The position numbers were made by a program, and so were the translations under genes. 6,218 nucleotides of DNA. Source: an uncultured Flavobacteriia bacterium. Its GTDB lineage: Bacteria; Bacteroidota; Bacteroidia; Flavobacteriales; Flavobacteriaceae. The DNA lies in contig CAMLRV010000142.1 of assembly GCA_946482495.1 (NCBI GenBank), positions 1 through 6,218 on the forward strand. Direction: 5' to 3'. Under the pieces are notes generated by a model. That model was not told the origin of the DNA and ran no database searches. It saw nothing but the letters and a program-made list of their open reading frames with translations. Positions 1 to 5,720 of this stretch are shown piece after piece; positions within the stretch are counted from its first letter, which is position 1; each line of letters opens with the position of its first letter.

Positions 1-311
1 TTGGTTTAGATATTTCAACTGTTTCACGTGTGGCGAATAGTAAATATGTGGAAACACCTTACGGTACGAAATTAATTAAAGAATTCTTCTCTGAAGCAAT
101 GAAAAATGATCAAGGAGAAGATGTTTCTACCATCGAAATTAAAAATATTTTAGAAAGAGTTGTGGCAGAAGAAGATAAAAGCAAACCACTTCCTGATGAA
201 GATTTAGCTGCTATCTTAAAAGAAAAAGGATTCCCTATTGCTAGAAGAACAATTGCAAAATATAGAGAACAATTAGACATTCCAGTAGCAAGATTGAGAA
301 AAAAAATGTAG
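1..311 (+). CDS. rpoN: RNA polymerase sigma-54 factor, C-terminal part (5' truncated by window edge)
   Basis: This is the last 102 codons of sigma-54, the sigma factor that directs RNA polymerase to -24/-12 promoters and needs AAA+ activators to open DNA. The reading frame is open from base 3, so the gene starts outside the window. The GTG at 30 is an internal valine, not a start. The fragment opens with the helix-turn-helix segment DISTVSRVANSKYV, then the conserved TPYGTKLIKEFFSE stretch. The RpoN box ARRTIAKYRE, which reads the -24 element, is at bases 240-269 (consensus ARRTVAKYRE). The protein ends soon after it, as expected, with the basic tail ARLRKKM, so the C-terminus is intact. The next gene begins 26 bases downstream on the same strand and is probably co-transcribed. 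Identification is secure because the RpoN box is diagnostic. The N-terminal activator-interaction region cannot be assessed here. Confidence 0.97.
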   Translation, partial: GLDISTVSRVANSKYVETPYGTKLIKEFFSEAMKNDQGEDVSTIEIKNILERVVAEEDKSKPLPDEDLAAILKEKGFPIARRTIAKYREQLDIPVARLRKKM

Positions 312-316
312 CTTTG
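309..316 (+). promoter_or_regulatory. possible -7 promoter element (TAGCTTTG)
   Basis: TAGCTTTG matches the Bacteroidota primary-sigma -7 consensus TAnnTTTG exactly. It overlaps the rpoN stop codon and lies 22 bases before the TTG start of the membrane-protein gene. No TTTG-like -33 element is found at the usual 17-23 base spacing. In A/T-rich DNA such an octamer occurs by chance several times in a window this size. It is therefore only a candidate for a secondary promoter inside the rpoN unit. Confidence 0.2.
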
Positions 317-337
317 AGATAATTAAATCCATTCAAG

Positions 338-949
338 TTGCGAACAAAATATCTTTTAACGCCTTTTTCTTATATTTTTCATCCTGTATTTATTTCATTA
401 TACGGAACCATCTTATATTTTATGTTCACTAAAAATATAACGATGTTAGCAGAAGTGTATATGTCATTGATACAAATTTTTATTCTTACGATACTTTTGC
501 CTTTGTGTTTTTATATGTTATTAAGAACATTTAAAATTGTGCATTCGTTTACTGAGGCAACTATTGAAGAAAGAAAATATCCTATTTTTATCCAAATACT
601 ATTGTTGTATTTCTTATTAAATTTCACCGTTTTAGAAACGTATTTCCCTGAATTATTTAAGTTTTTTCAAGCAGGTTTAATTAGTGCTTTTTTAGTTTTT
701 GTTTCTGTAGTGTTTAGGTTTAAAGCGAGTTTACACATGATTGGAATTACTTCCTTATTTGTTTTTGCGATGATGTTAACCAGCTTTTTAGAAATAGAAG
801 CGAGTTACACGTTAGCTTATTTGATTATGTGTATGGGATTTGTGGCTTCTTCACGTTTGTATATGAAAGCGCATACGCCAATTGAATTACTTGTTGGAAT
901 GGTAATTGGTGCCTTGCCACAAGCTTATGTTTGGTTTTATAGTATGTAA
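338..949 (+). CDS. multi-pass inner-membrane protein with degenerate PAP2 phosphatase signature
   Basis: A 203-residue, very hydrophobic protein with about six to seven predicted membrane segments (roughly residues 10-30, 42-63, 82-100, 109-128, 135-152, 157-170 and 183-200). Three short stretches resemble the PAP2 (lipid phosphatase) signature KX6RP / PSGH / SRX5HX3D. They are ERKYP at 78-82, ASLH at 130-133, and SR at 172-173 followed by H179 and E183, which fits SRX5HX3 with Glu in place of Asp. The spacing between the blocks falls in the family range. The arginine of block 3 and both histidines remain, but the lysine of block 1 and the Pro/Gly of block 2 are not kept, so activity on lipid phosphates is uncertain. 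TTG at 338 is the only plausible start: the frame has a stop at 320-322 and no earlier ATG, GTG or TTG, and the first ATG is at residue 29, inside the membrane core. It probably belongs to the rpoN operon. Its 3' end overlaps the convergent beta-barrel gene by 13 bases. Confidence 0.8.
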   Translation: MRTKYLLTPFSYIFHPVFISLYGTILYFMFTKNITMLAEVYMSLIQIFILTILLPLCFYMLLRTFKIVHSFTEATIEERKYPIFIQILLLYFLLNFTVLETYFPELFKFFQAGLISAFLVFVSVVFRFKASLHMIGITSLFVFAMMLTSFLEIEASYTLAYLIMCMGFVASSRLYMKAHTPIELLVGMVIGALPQAYVWFYSM

Positions 950-1599
950 AACTGAAAGCCTACATTAAAATTACTCATTTTTGAACCTTCTTTAAAAATT
1001 GGATTCAACCCGTAGTAAATATATGGGTTCCAAGTATTAAACCCAATGGAAATATAAGCTCCATATTGCCAACGATTAATAGCATCTGAAATAGATTCTT
1101 TGTTACTACCCGATGATGAAGAAACTTTTAATTTCGAATTGAAAACATAACTGGCTTTAAAACCTGTATAAATTCTCCAAAAACTATGACTGTTTGGATT
1201 TGAATTTCTCCATCTAATTTCTAAAGGAATATCCACTGAATGTGTTGTAATTACTGTTCTAATATTTTCTGCAGGCACAATAAGATCGCCGCCTTGTAAC
1301 TCATCTGAATTGATAAATTGTTTGATGTTATTATATGAATATCCTAAACCTGGAGCGATGGCCAAATGTCTGTTTTTAGATATCGGCATATCTCTTAAAA
1401 ACCCAAATGCGATTCCTGGTGAGAATGAAAATTGTTTAAAGGCTGAAGGTCGGTTTTGAATTAAATTGTAGCTTAAAGAAGCGTAAAATTGATCTTCCCT
1501 GTAAAGAGAATCCACTCCAGCTAGTTTAACATCTTCTGTAGGTTTTATTTCTTGAGAAAAACAAAGAAACGGAATCCATAAAAAAAACAATATTTTCAT
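937..1599 (-). CDS. outer-membrane beta-barrel protein (porin/PorT-like family)
   Basis: A 220-residue exported protein. The N-terminus MKILFFLWIPFLCFSQ is a short signal peptide with cleavage likely around residues 15-16. The mature part has alternating aromatic/polar strands separated by glycine- and asparagine-rich turns (for example FSFSPGIAFGF 58-67, HLAIAPGLGYSY 78-89, HSVDIPLEIRW 120-130, WRIYTGFKASYVF 141-153, WQYGAYISIGF 177-187). It ends in the beta-strand FNVGFQFYIL, whose aromatic-rich C-terminus is typical of BAM-assembled barrels. Strand count suggests a small barrel of about eight strands, like the OMP_b-brl_2 group that databases often label porin or PorT family. I cannot tell whether it is the true T9SS component PorT/SprT, and its ligand or role is unknown. 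It is the last gene of the minus-strand unit, 17 bases after the ansA stop, with an A/T-rich leader and no Shine-Dalgarno site. No terminator is visible before it runs into the convergent gene. Confidence 0.85.
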   Translation of the reverse strand: MKILFFLWIPFLCFSQEIKPTEDVKLAGVDSLYREDQFYASLSYNLIQNRPSAFKQFSFSPGIAFGFLRDMPISKNRHLAIAPGLGYSYNNIKQFINSDELQGGDLIVPAENIRTVITTHSVDIPLEIRWRNSNPNSHSFWRIYTGFKASYVFNSKLKVSSSSGSNKESISDAINRWQYGAYISIGFNTWNPYIYYGLNPIFKEGSKMSNFNVGFQFYIL

Positions 1600-1616
1600 A
1601 AATGTAAAATTTATAG

Positions 1617-2654
1617 TTAATCGTTCATTTCTCCACGTAATGGAGTTTCAAAAATGGTTTTAAATACTGCACTAGATACATTTTGACCTAACAAATACAT
1701 CAATTTAGCAATGGCAGCTTCAGTGGTAATATTTTTACCTGAAATTAAGCCCATTTCTTTTAAACGTGTACTTGTTTCATACGTTCCCATTAACACGCTT
1801 CCACCACTACATTGCGTTACATTTACAACATGTAATCCGCGTTGTACCGCGTTTTCTATTTCGCTAATAAACCAATCTTCCATCGGGGCATTACCTGAAC
1901 CATAGGTTTCTAAAATGACACCTTTTAAATTTGGTGTATGTAAAAGAGAATGTAAAATGGTTTTGTTAATACCTGGAAATAATTTTAAAATGATAACATT
2001 ATCGTCAAACTTAGTATTGACTTGTAATTTTTTAGTTGTTTTTTGTTTTAATAACACATCGAAATTCACATTTAAATGCACTCCAGATTCTACCAATGCT
2101 GGGAAATTTGGAGAAGTAAAAGCATTAAAATGTTCGGCGCTTATTTTGGTAGTTCGGTTTCCTCGATATAATTTATATTCAAAATATAACGAAACTTCTT
2201 GAATTACTGGTTTTCCTTTGTCTTGTAAAGAGGCAATTTGAATGGCGGTAATTAAATTTTCTTTTGCATCCGTACGTAAATCTCCAATAGGTAATTGTGA
2301 ACCAGTGAAAACAATAGGTTTGTTTAAATTTTCGAACATGAAACTCAAAGCAGAAGCGCTATAAGACATCGTGTCCGAACCGTGAAGTACTACAAAACCA
2401 TCAAAATTATTGTAGTTTTCTTCAATAATTACAGCCATTTTTTGCCAGTCTGTAATTTGCATATTTGAAGAATCGATTGGGTTTTCAAATGAAACCGTTT
2501 CGATATTACAATCTAATAATTTTAATTCGGGAATTCCTTTTATCAGTTTTTTAAAGTTGAAAGCTTTCAGCGCTCCCGTATCGGCATCTTTAATCATACC
2601 GATAGTTCCACCCGTATAAATAAGTAAAATATTTGGCTTAGGAATTACTTTCAA
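1617..2654 (-). CDS. ansA: type I (cytoplasmic) L-asparaginase
   Basis: Hydrolyses L-asparagine to L-aspartate and ammonia in the cytoplasm. The 345 residues match the type I family length (E. coli AnsA is 338), and no signal peptide is present, unlike the periplasmic type II enzyme. The first catalytic motif is TGGTIG at residues 14-19, nucleophile Thr17. The second is HGSDTM at 91-96, where the usual HGTDTM threonine is replaced by Ser93, followed by Asp94. The motif YRGNRTTK (163-170) supplies the catalytic lysine. ETYGSGNAP (249-257) and VTQCSGG (279-285) are typical; Cys282 sits where E. coli AnsA has its allosteric-site cysteine. The start is TTG at 2654: a stop in frame just upstream (2667-2669) leaves no ATG or GTG, and the next ATG would remove the first active-site motif. 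The gene overlaps the end of the acyltransferase gene by 17 bases, suggesting translational coupling. Serine for threonine is conservative and I expect the enzyme to be active. Confidence 0.95.
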   Translation of the reverse strand: MKVIPKPNILLIYTGGTIGMIKDADTGALKAFNFKKLIKGIPELKLLDCNIETVSFENPIDSSNMQITDWQKMAVIIEENYNNFDGFVVLHGSDTMSYSASALSFMFENLNKPIVFTGSQLPIGDLRTDAKENLITAIQIASLQDKGKPVIQEVSLYFEYKLYRGNRTTKISAEHFNAFTSPNFPALVESGVHLNVNFDVLLKQKTTKKLQVNTKFDDNVIILKLFPGINKTILHSLLHTPNLKGVILETYGSGNAPMEDWFISEIENAVQRGLHVVNVTQCSGGSVLMGTYETSTRLKEMGLISGKNITTEAAIAKLMYLLGQNVSSAVFKTIFETPLRGEMND

Positions 2655-3783
2655 TTTTTTGATATTTTAATTTGTTAATTACAGGATTTGCATACATTGC
2701 CAAGAAACTTTCCTTCATTTTAGCATCACCCGCATTTATTCTTAATTCTAATCTACGTTGAAAAAGTTGCTTTTCTTTTTCTGTGTATTTTTCAGAAAAT
2801 AAAGTAGTGTTATTTATGATGTCGTAAGCAATATAGTTGGTTGGCCAAAGTTTATATGATTGCAAAATAGAATCGTCAATAACTTGAGCTAATGCTAACA
2901 TTTGTTTGTTCGGATTGGTGGTTTCAGCAGAAATTGTATCAATTTCAGTATCTAAAATATCACCAACATGAATATGGATGTGTTTTTTCTGACCGATTAT
3001 ACCACTTAATAGCGTAATAAAATCTTCGTTTTTTTCTTTTGTATAAATTTCATCATTCGCTTCAGCCATTAATTGCGGCATTTTTAAAGCGTCTGTAGGA
3101 TCGTATTCGTAAGAAATCGAAACGGGTACAATCTTTATTTTTTTAAAGAAATCCATGCAATTTTGTTCGTCAGAGGCCATTGCAATCATCTTTAGAACAC
3201 CAGAATGAGTCGCATCATTACCATCTTTTGTTCTTCCTTCACGTTGTGCAATCCAAACTGAACGATTTTCTTTAGATACCAAACGATACATATATTCTGA
3301 AAGTAATTTTGAACTTTCTAATAATTCTCTTGGAGAAAGATTTCTTTGTACTAAAAAGTTTCTGTTTAGTTTAGAAAGTTTCAAGATAAAATCTTTCTTA
3401 ACTAAGTTATCTCCAATAGCAGAAGCCGTCATGACTAAACCATGTTCGTGTAAACTCACATTTAGTAAAGACGTATCTAAAATTATATCTCTATGATTTG
3501 AAATAAAAAAGTATGAGGTGTTTGGTTCTAATTTTTCAAAACCAGAAGTGGTAAGTCCGTCCGAAGTTTTTTCTAAAATCTTCTTGATAGCTTTATATGC
3601 AAAATTGATTTGAAAATCTCTAATAGAATGTGTGCGAAGCAACTGTTCTTTCCAAACAGCTTCCTCCACATTCGGATAAGCAAAATCCATTAAGGCTCTC
3701 ATCATAGGATGATTTATAGAAGCACGAATGGCGTCGTTTACTTCGGCATCATAATAAGGGCGTATTTTATCAAATTTCGACAT
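2638..3783 (-). CDS. PlsB/PlsC-like glycerolipid acyltransferase
   Basis: A 381-residue protein of the type annotated in Bacteroidota as 1-acyl-sn-glycerol-3-phosphate acyltransferase, which transfers fatty acyl groups onto (lyso)phospholipid precursors at the inner membrane face. Block I is FISNHRDIILD (residues 93-103). The catalytic histidine is His97, but the next downstream aspartate is Asp103, giving HX5D instead of the usual HX4D; Asp99 is also near. Block III is QREGRTKDG (180-188), the EGR substrate-phosphate loop. Block IV is IVPVSISYEYDP (218-229). No clear membrane span is seen. The C-terminal third (about 240-381) is mainly helical with a charged segment EKYTEKEKQLFQRRLELR. I chose ATG at 3783 (MSKFDKIRPYY). 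An in-frame TTG at 3837 would add 18 residues rich in Phe/Tyr encoded by the A/T-rich spacer, which is implausible. It lies 57 bases after the tatD stop and overlaps ansA by 17 bases. Acyl donor and acceptor cannot be read from sequence. Confidence 0.87.
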   Translation of the reverse strand: MSKFDKIRPYYDAEVNDAIRASINHPMMRALMDFAYPNVEEAVWKEQLLRTHSIRDFQINFAYKAIKKILEKTSDGLTTSGFEKLEPNTSYFFISNHRDIILDTSLLNVSLHEHGLVMTASAIGDNLVKKDFILKLSKLNRNFLVQRNLSPRELLESSKLLSEYMYRLVSKENRSVWIAQREGRTKDGNDATHSGVLKMIAMASDEQNCMDFFKKIKIVPVSISYEYDPTDALKMPQLMAEANDEIYTKEKNEDFITLLSGIIGQKKHIHIHVGDILDTEIDTISAETTNPNKQMLALAQVIDDSILQSYKLWPTNYIAYDIINNTTLFSEKYTEKEKQLFQRRLELRINAGDAKMKESFLAMYANPVINKLKYQKIESNS

Positions 3784-3840
3784 ACTTAATTTTATATTTA
3801 CAAAAAAACAAAAAAAATAGGAATAAAACGTTATCAAACA

Positions 3841-4608
3841 TTAAAATCCGAACACTTCTTTACTGTTTTTTGTTGTAATTGTAGCAATTTCTTCTAAAGG
3901 CAAGTTATAAATTTCTGACAATTTTTCTGCAACTAATTTTACATAACTGCTTTCATTTCTTTTTCCTCTATATGGAACAGGTGCTAAATAAGGCGAATCG
4001 GTTTCTAAAACAATGTTTTTGATGTCAATTTCATTTAAATATTGATCGATTTTTCCATTTTTAAATGTGGCTACACCGCCGATTCCTAATTTCATTCCAC
4101 AAGAAATGGCTTGATTGGCTTGGTTGAAATCGCCAGTAAAACAATGGAAAATTCCCCATAATTCTGGTGATTTTTCTTGTTCTAAAATTTCCAACACTTC
4201 GTTAAATGCATCACGGCAATGAATATTTATAGGTAATTTATATTGTTTAGCTAATTGAATTTGTTTAATAAAAACTTCTTGTTGTTGTTTTAAGAAAGAT
4301 TTATCCCAAAATAAATCGATACCAATTTCTCCAATAGCTGCAAATTTTCTTTTGGTTAATTCGGTTTCCACATGTGCTAATTCTTCTAAATAATTTTCTT
4401 TCACGTAGCAGGGATGCAATCCCATCATTAAAAACACGTTTTCAGGATATTGCGCTTCTAAATCGTACATTTTTTGTGTATAACTGCTGTCAATTGCAGG
4501 TACAAAAAGCCGTAAAACTCCAGCGTCAAAAGCACGTTGTAACATGATGTCTCTGTCTTCTGAAAATTCTCCTGAATATAAATGAGTATGTGTGTCTGTG
4601 AAAATCAT
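3841..4608 (-). CDS. tatD: TatD-family metal-dependent hydrolase / deoxyribonuclease
   Basis: A 255-residue TIM-barrel enzyme of the TatD family; well-studied members are Mg-dependent 3'-5' DNA exonucleases linked to DNA repair and turnover. The protein has the normal family length (about 250-265) and all metal and active-site landmarks. These are DTHTHL (His7, His9), GEIGID (Glu94), NIHCRDA (His130), FHCFTG (His155) and LETDSPYLAP (Asp204). The ending KNSKEVFGF is also typical. There is no signal peptide, so it is cytoplasmic. The start ATG at 4608 places the metal motif at residue 5-10, as usual for the family. It follows the LuxE-like gene after 38 bases and precedes the acyltransferase gene by 57 bases, all on the same strand. 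I see no promoter of its own. Nothing in the sequence indicates a special link to its acyl-enzyme neighbours. Despite the name, the family is not part of Tat protein export. Confidence 0.96.
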   Translation of the reverse strand: MIFTDTHTHLYSGEFSEDRDIMLQRAFDAGVLRLFVPAIDSSYTQKMYDLEAQYPENVFLMMGLHPCYVKENYLEELAHVETELTKRKFAAIGEIGIDLFWDKSFLKQQQEVFIKQIQLAKQYKLPINIHCRDAFNEVLEILEQEKSPELWGIFHCFTGDFNQANQAISCGMKLGIGGVATFKNGKIDQYLNEIDIKNIVLETDSPYLAPVPYRGKRNESSYVKLVAEKLSEIYNLPLEEIATITTKNSKEVFGF

Positions 4609-4646
4609 AGGTTTTTATTTTATTGAAATTTGGTTTTTGAGGAAAC

Positions 4647-5627
4647 TTAATTCACCATCAAATTGCAGCCTCTAATGTCTGAATTGTCAAACCTTCCTAA
4701 GACTTCAAAAGTCATATTTTCATATTTTTTTCCTAAATCTTGTGTTGCGATAAAAGAACAGGAATTGATATTGGCTAAATCGATGACGTTGATGCCGCCC
4801 GTTTTTCCTTTTTCTACGTAAGTTAATGCGTCTTCTGTGTCGCGAATTAAAACATCCATCCAGAGCGGACATTCGAAAATGCCATTTCCTAAAGAATATG
4901 CTTGTGAAAGTAATTCGGTCATGCCATATTCGGAATGAATAGCTGAAACGCCAAACCCATCACATAAAATTTGATGTAATTCTTCTCGTATGATTTCTTT
5001 TCTTTTGCCTTTCATACCGCCCGTTTCCATGATTATCGTGTTTTTTAATTGAAATTTTTTATGCTCAATTAAATCTAATAAAGCATAAGTAACTCCAATT
5101 AAAACGATATTTTGCCCTTCATTTTCTAGTTCAATAATTTTATTGGAAAGCTCTTCTAAATTATTTAAATAAAAACCACTATCCGGGTGATTACTACTGT
5201 TTATGAGATCTTCTACCATGTAAATTAAACTCGAACCTTCTCTTTCTAAATAGGATGGAAGCAGGGCTAAAACACAGTAATCTTCAATATTACCATAAAA
5301 CTGCGCAAAGGCTTTTCTGTAGCTGTTTTCGTAAAGAGAAACATCTGTAACATAGTGTTTGCTGGTAATCATTCCGGTTGTTCCGCTGCTAGTAAAAACA
5401 ACTTGAGTTTCGTTTGTGGTACTTACAATTGCATCAGATTTAAAAAATTGAATGGGTAAAAATGGAATGTCTGGTATTTGTTTAACATTACTCGGATTTT
5501 TTCCTAAATGATTACAAAAAGACTGGTATACTTGATTGTTTTCGTATTGGAAACGAAAAACTTTTAAAGTAATTTTTTCAAATTCTTTTTTTGAGGAAAT
5601 AGAGAATATGTCTTCTTGTGAAATCAT
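4647..5627 (-). CDS. LuxE/PaaK-type acyl-protein synthetase-like enzyme
   Basis: A 326-residue adenylate-forming protein resembling LuxE, which activates a fatty acid as acyl-AMP and then carries it on a cysteine. The phosphate-binding loop is FTSSGTTG (78-85), the YGxTE-type motif is HSEYGMTEL (231-239), an ATP-ribose-type aspartate appears in TQDLG (295-299), and a GRFDNSDIRG motif (311-320) near the end resembles ANL motif A8. The large C-terminal domain of PaaK-like CoA ligases is absent. Cys321, six residues from the C-terminus, sits where LuxE has its acyl-accepting cysteine. I chose ATG at 5627. The frame extends to an ATG at 5684, but that codon lies at the edge of the upstream terminator's T-tract and the extra 19 residues overlie a promoter-like element. 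It is the first gene of a five-gene minus-strand unit. No luciferase or LuxC/LuxD gene is present here, so bioluminescence is not implied; the acceptor is unknown. Confidence 0.85.
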   Translation of the reverse strand: MISQEDIFSISSKKEFEKITLKVFRFQYENNQVYQSFCNHLGKNPSNVKQIPDIPFLPIQFFKSDAIVSTTNETQVVFTSSGTTGMITSKHYVTDVSLYENSYRKAFAQFYGNIEDYCVLALLPSYLEREGSSLIYMVEDLINSSNHPDSGFYLNNLEELSNKIIELENEGQNIVLIGVTYALLDLIEHKKFQLKNTIIMETGGMKGKRKEIIREELHQILCDGFGVSAIHSEYGMTELLSQAYSLGNGIFECPLWMDVLIRDTEDALTYVEKGKTGGINVIDLANINSCSFIATQDLGKKYENMTFEVLGRFDNSDIRGCNLMVN

Positions 5628-5631
5628 CCTG

Positions 5632-5639
5632 CAAAAGTA
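5632..5639 (-). promoter_or_regulatory. -7 promoter element (TACTTTTG) for the luxE-like/tatD unit
   Basis: Read on the minus strand, TACTTTTG matches the Bacteroidota -7 consensus TAnnTTTG exactly and is followed by CAGG and then the ATG at 5627. It lies just downstream of a terminator and just upstream of the first gene of the unit, where a promoter is expected. The TA is only 12 bases from the ATG, so transcription would start at or next to the start codon, giving a leaderless or very short-leader mRNA. No TTTG-type -33 box is present 17-23 bases upstream, which lowers certainty. Confidence 0.45.
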
Positions 5640-5684
5640 GAAAAAGATTATGATTTGTGGGTTTATTTTCTGGTTTTCGAGCAT

Positions 5685-5712
5685 AAAAAAAGCACCAGCT
5701 AACTGGTGCTTT
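5685..5712 (-). terminator. intrinsic terminator after the T9SS cargo gene
   Basis: A perfect 8-base G/C-rich stem (AGCACCAG at 5691-5698 pairing with CTGGTGCT at 5703-5710, loop CTAA) is extended by two A-T pairs on each side. On the minus strand it is followed by a run of six T residues (5685-5690), the standard form of a Rho-independent terminator. It sits about 60 bases after the stop codon of the T9SS cargo gene and before the promoter-like element of the next unit, so it separates the two transcription units. The plus-strand side (TTTCCTTTATT) is T-rich too, but no plus-strand gene ends here. Confidence 0.85.
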
Positions 5713-5720
5713 CCTTTATT

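Noticed and set aside
937..1599. Assignment of the beta-barrel protein as the essential T9SS component PorT/SprT, or as a lipoprotein because of Cys13
   Set aside because: The sequence supports only the general small-barrel family, with no PorT-specific motif I can name. The residues before Cys13 (PFL) do not form a lipobox.
1711..2202. Open plus-strand frames (1711-1905 and 1915-2202) lying opposite ansA
   Set aside because: They lie wholly inside a confidently identified gene, encode compositionally odd peptides with no recognisable motif, and have no promoter or start context. They are antisense shadows.
3784..3837. An 18-residue extension of the acyltransferase from TTG at 3837
   Set aside because: The extra residues are Phe/Tyr-rich translation of an A/T-rich spacer, and an ATG at 3783 starts the conserved sequence.
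3784..3840. An internal promoter before the acyltransferase gene
   Set aside because: A TTTG and a TA-T-run occur on the minus strand, but the -7 octamer lacks the final G in register and the spacer is about 15 bases. The match is too weak for this A/T-rich spacer.
4647..5627. A bioluminescence (lux) operon
   Set aside because: Only a LuxE-like protein is present; no luxA, luxB, luxC or luxD-like gene is in the window, and the neighbours are unrelated housekeeping genes.
5628..5684. A 19-residue N-terminal extension of the LuxE-like protein from an ATG at 5684
   Set aside because: The ATG abuts the terminator T-tract and the extension overlies the -7 promoter-like element. The ATG at 5627 gives a normal family N-terminus.
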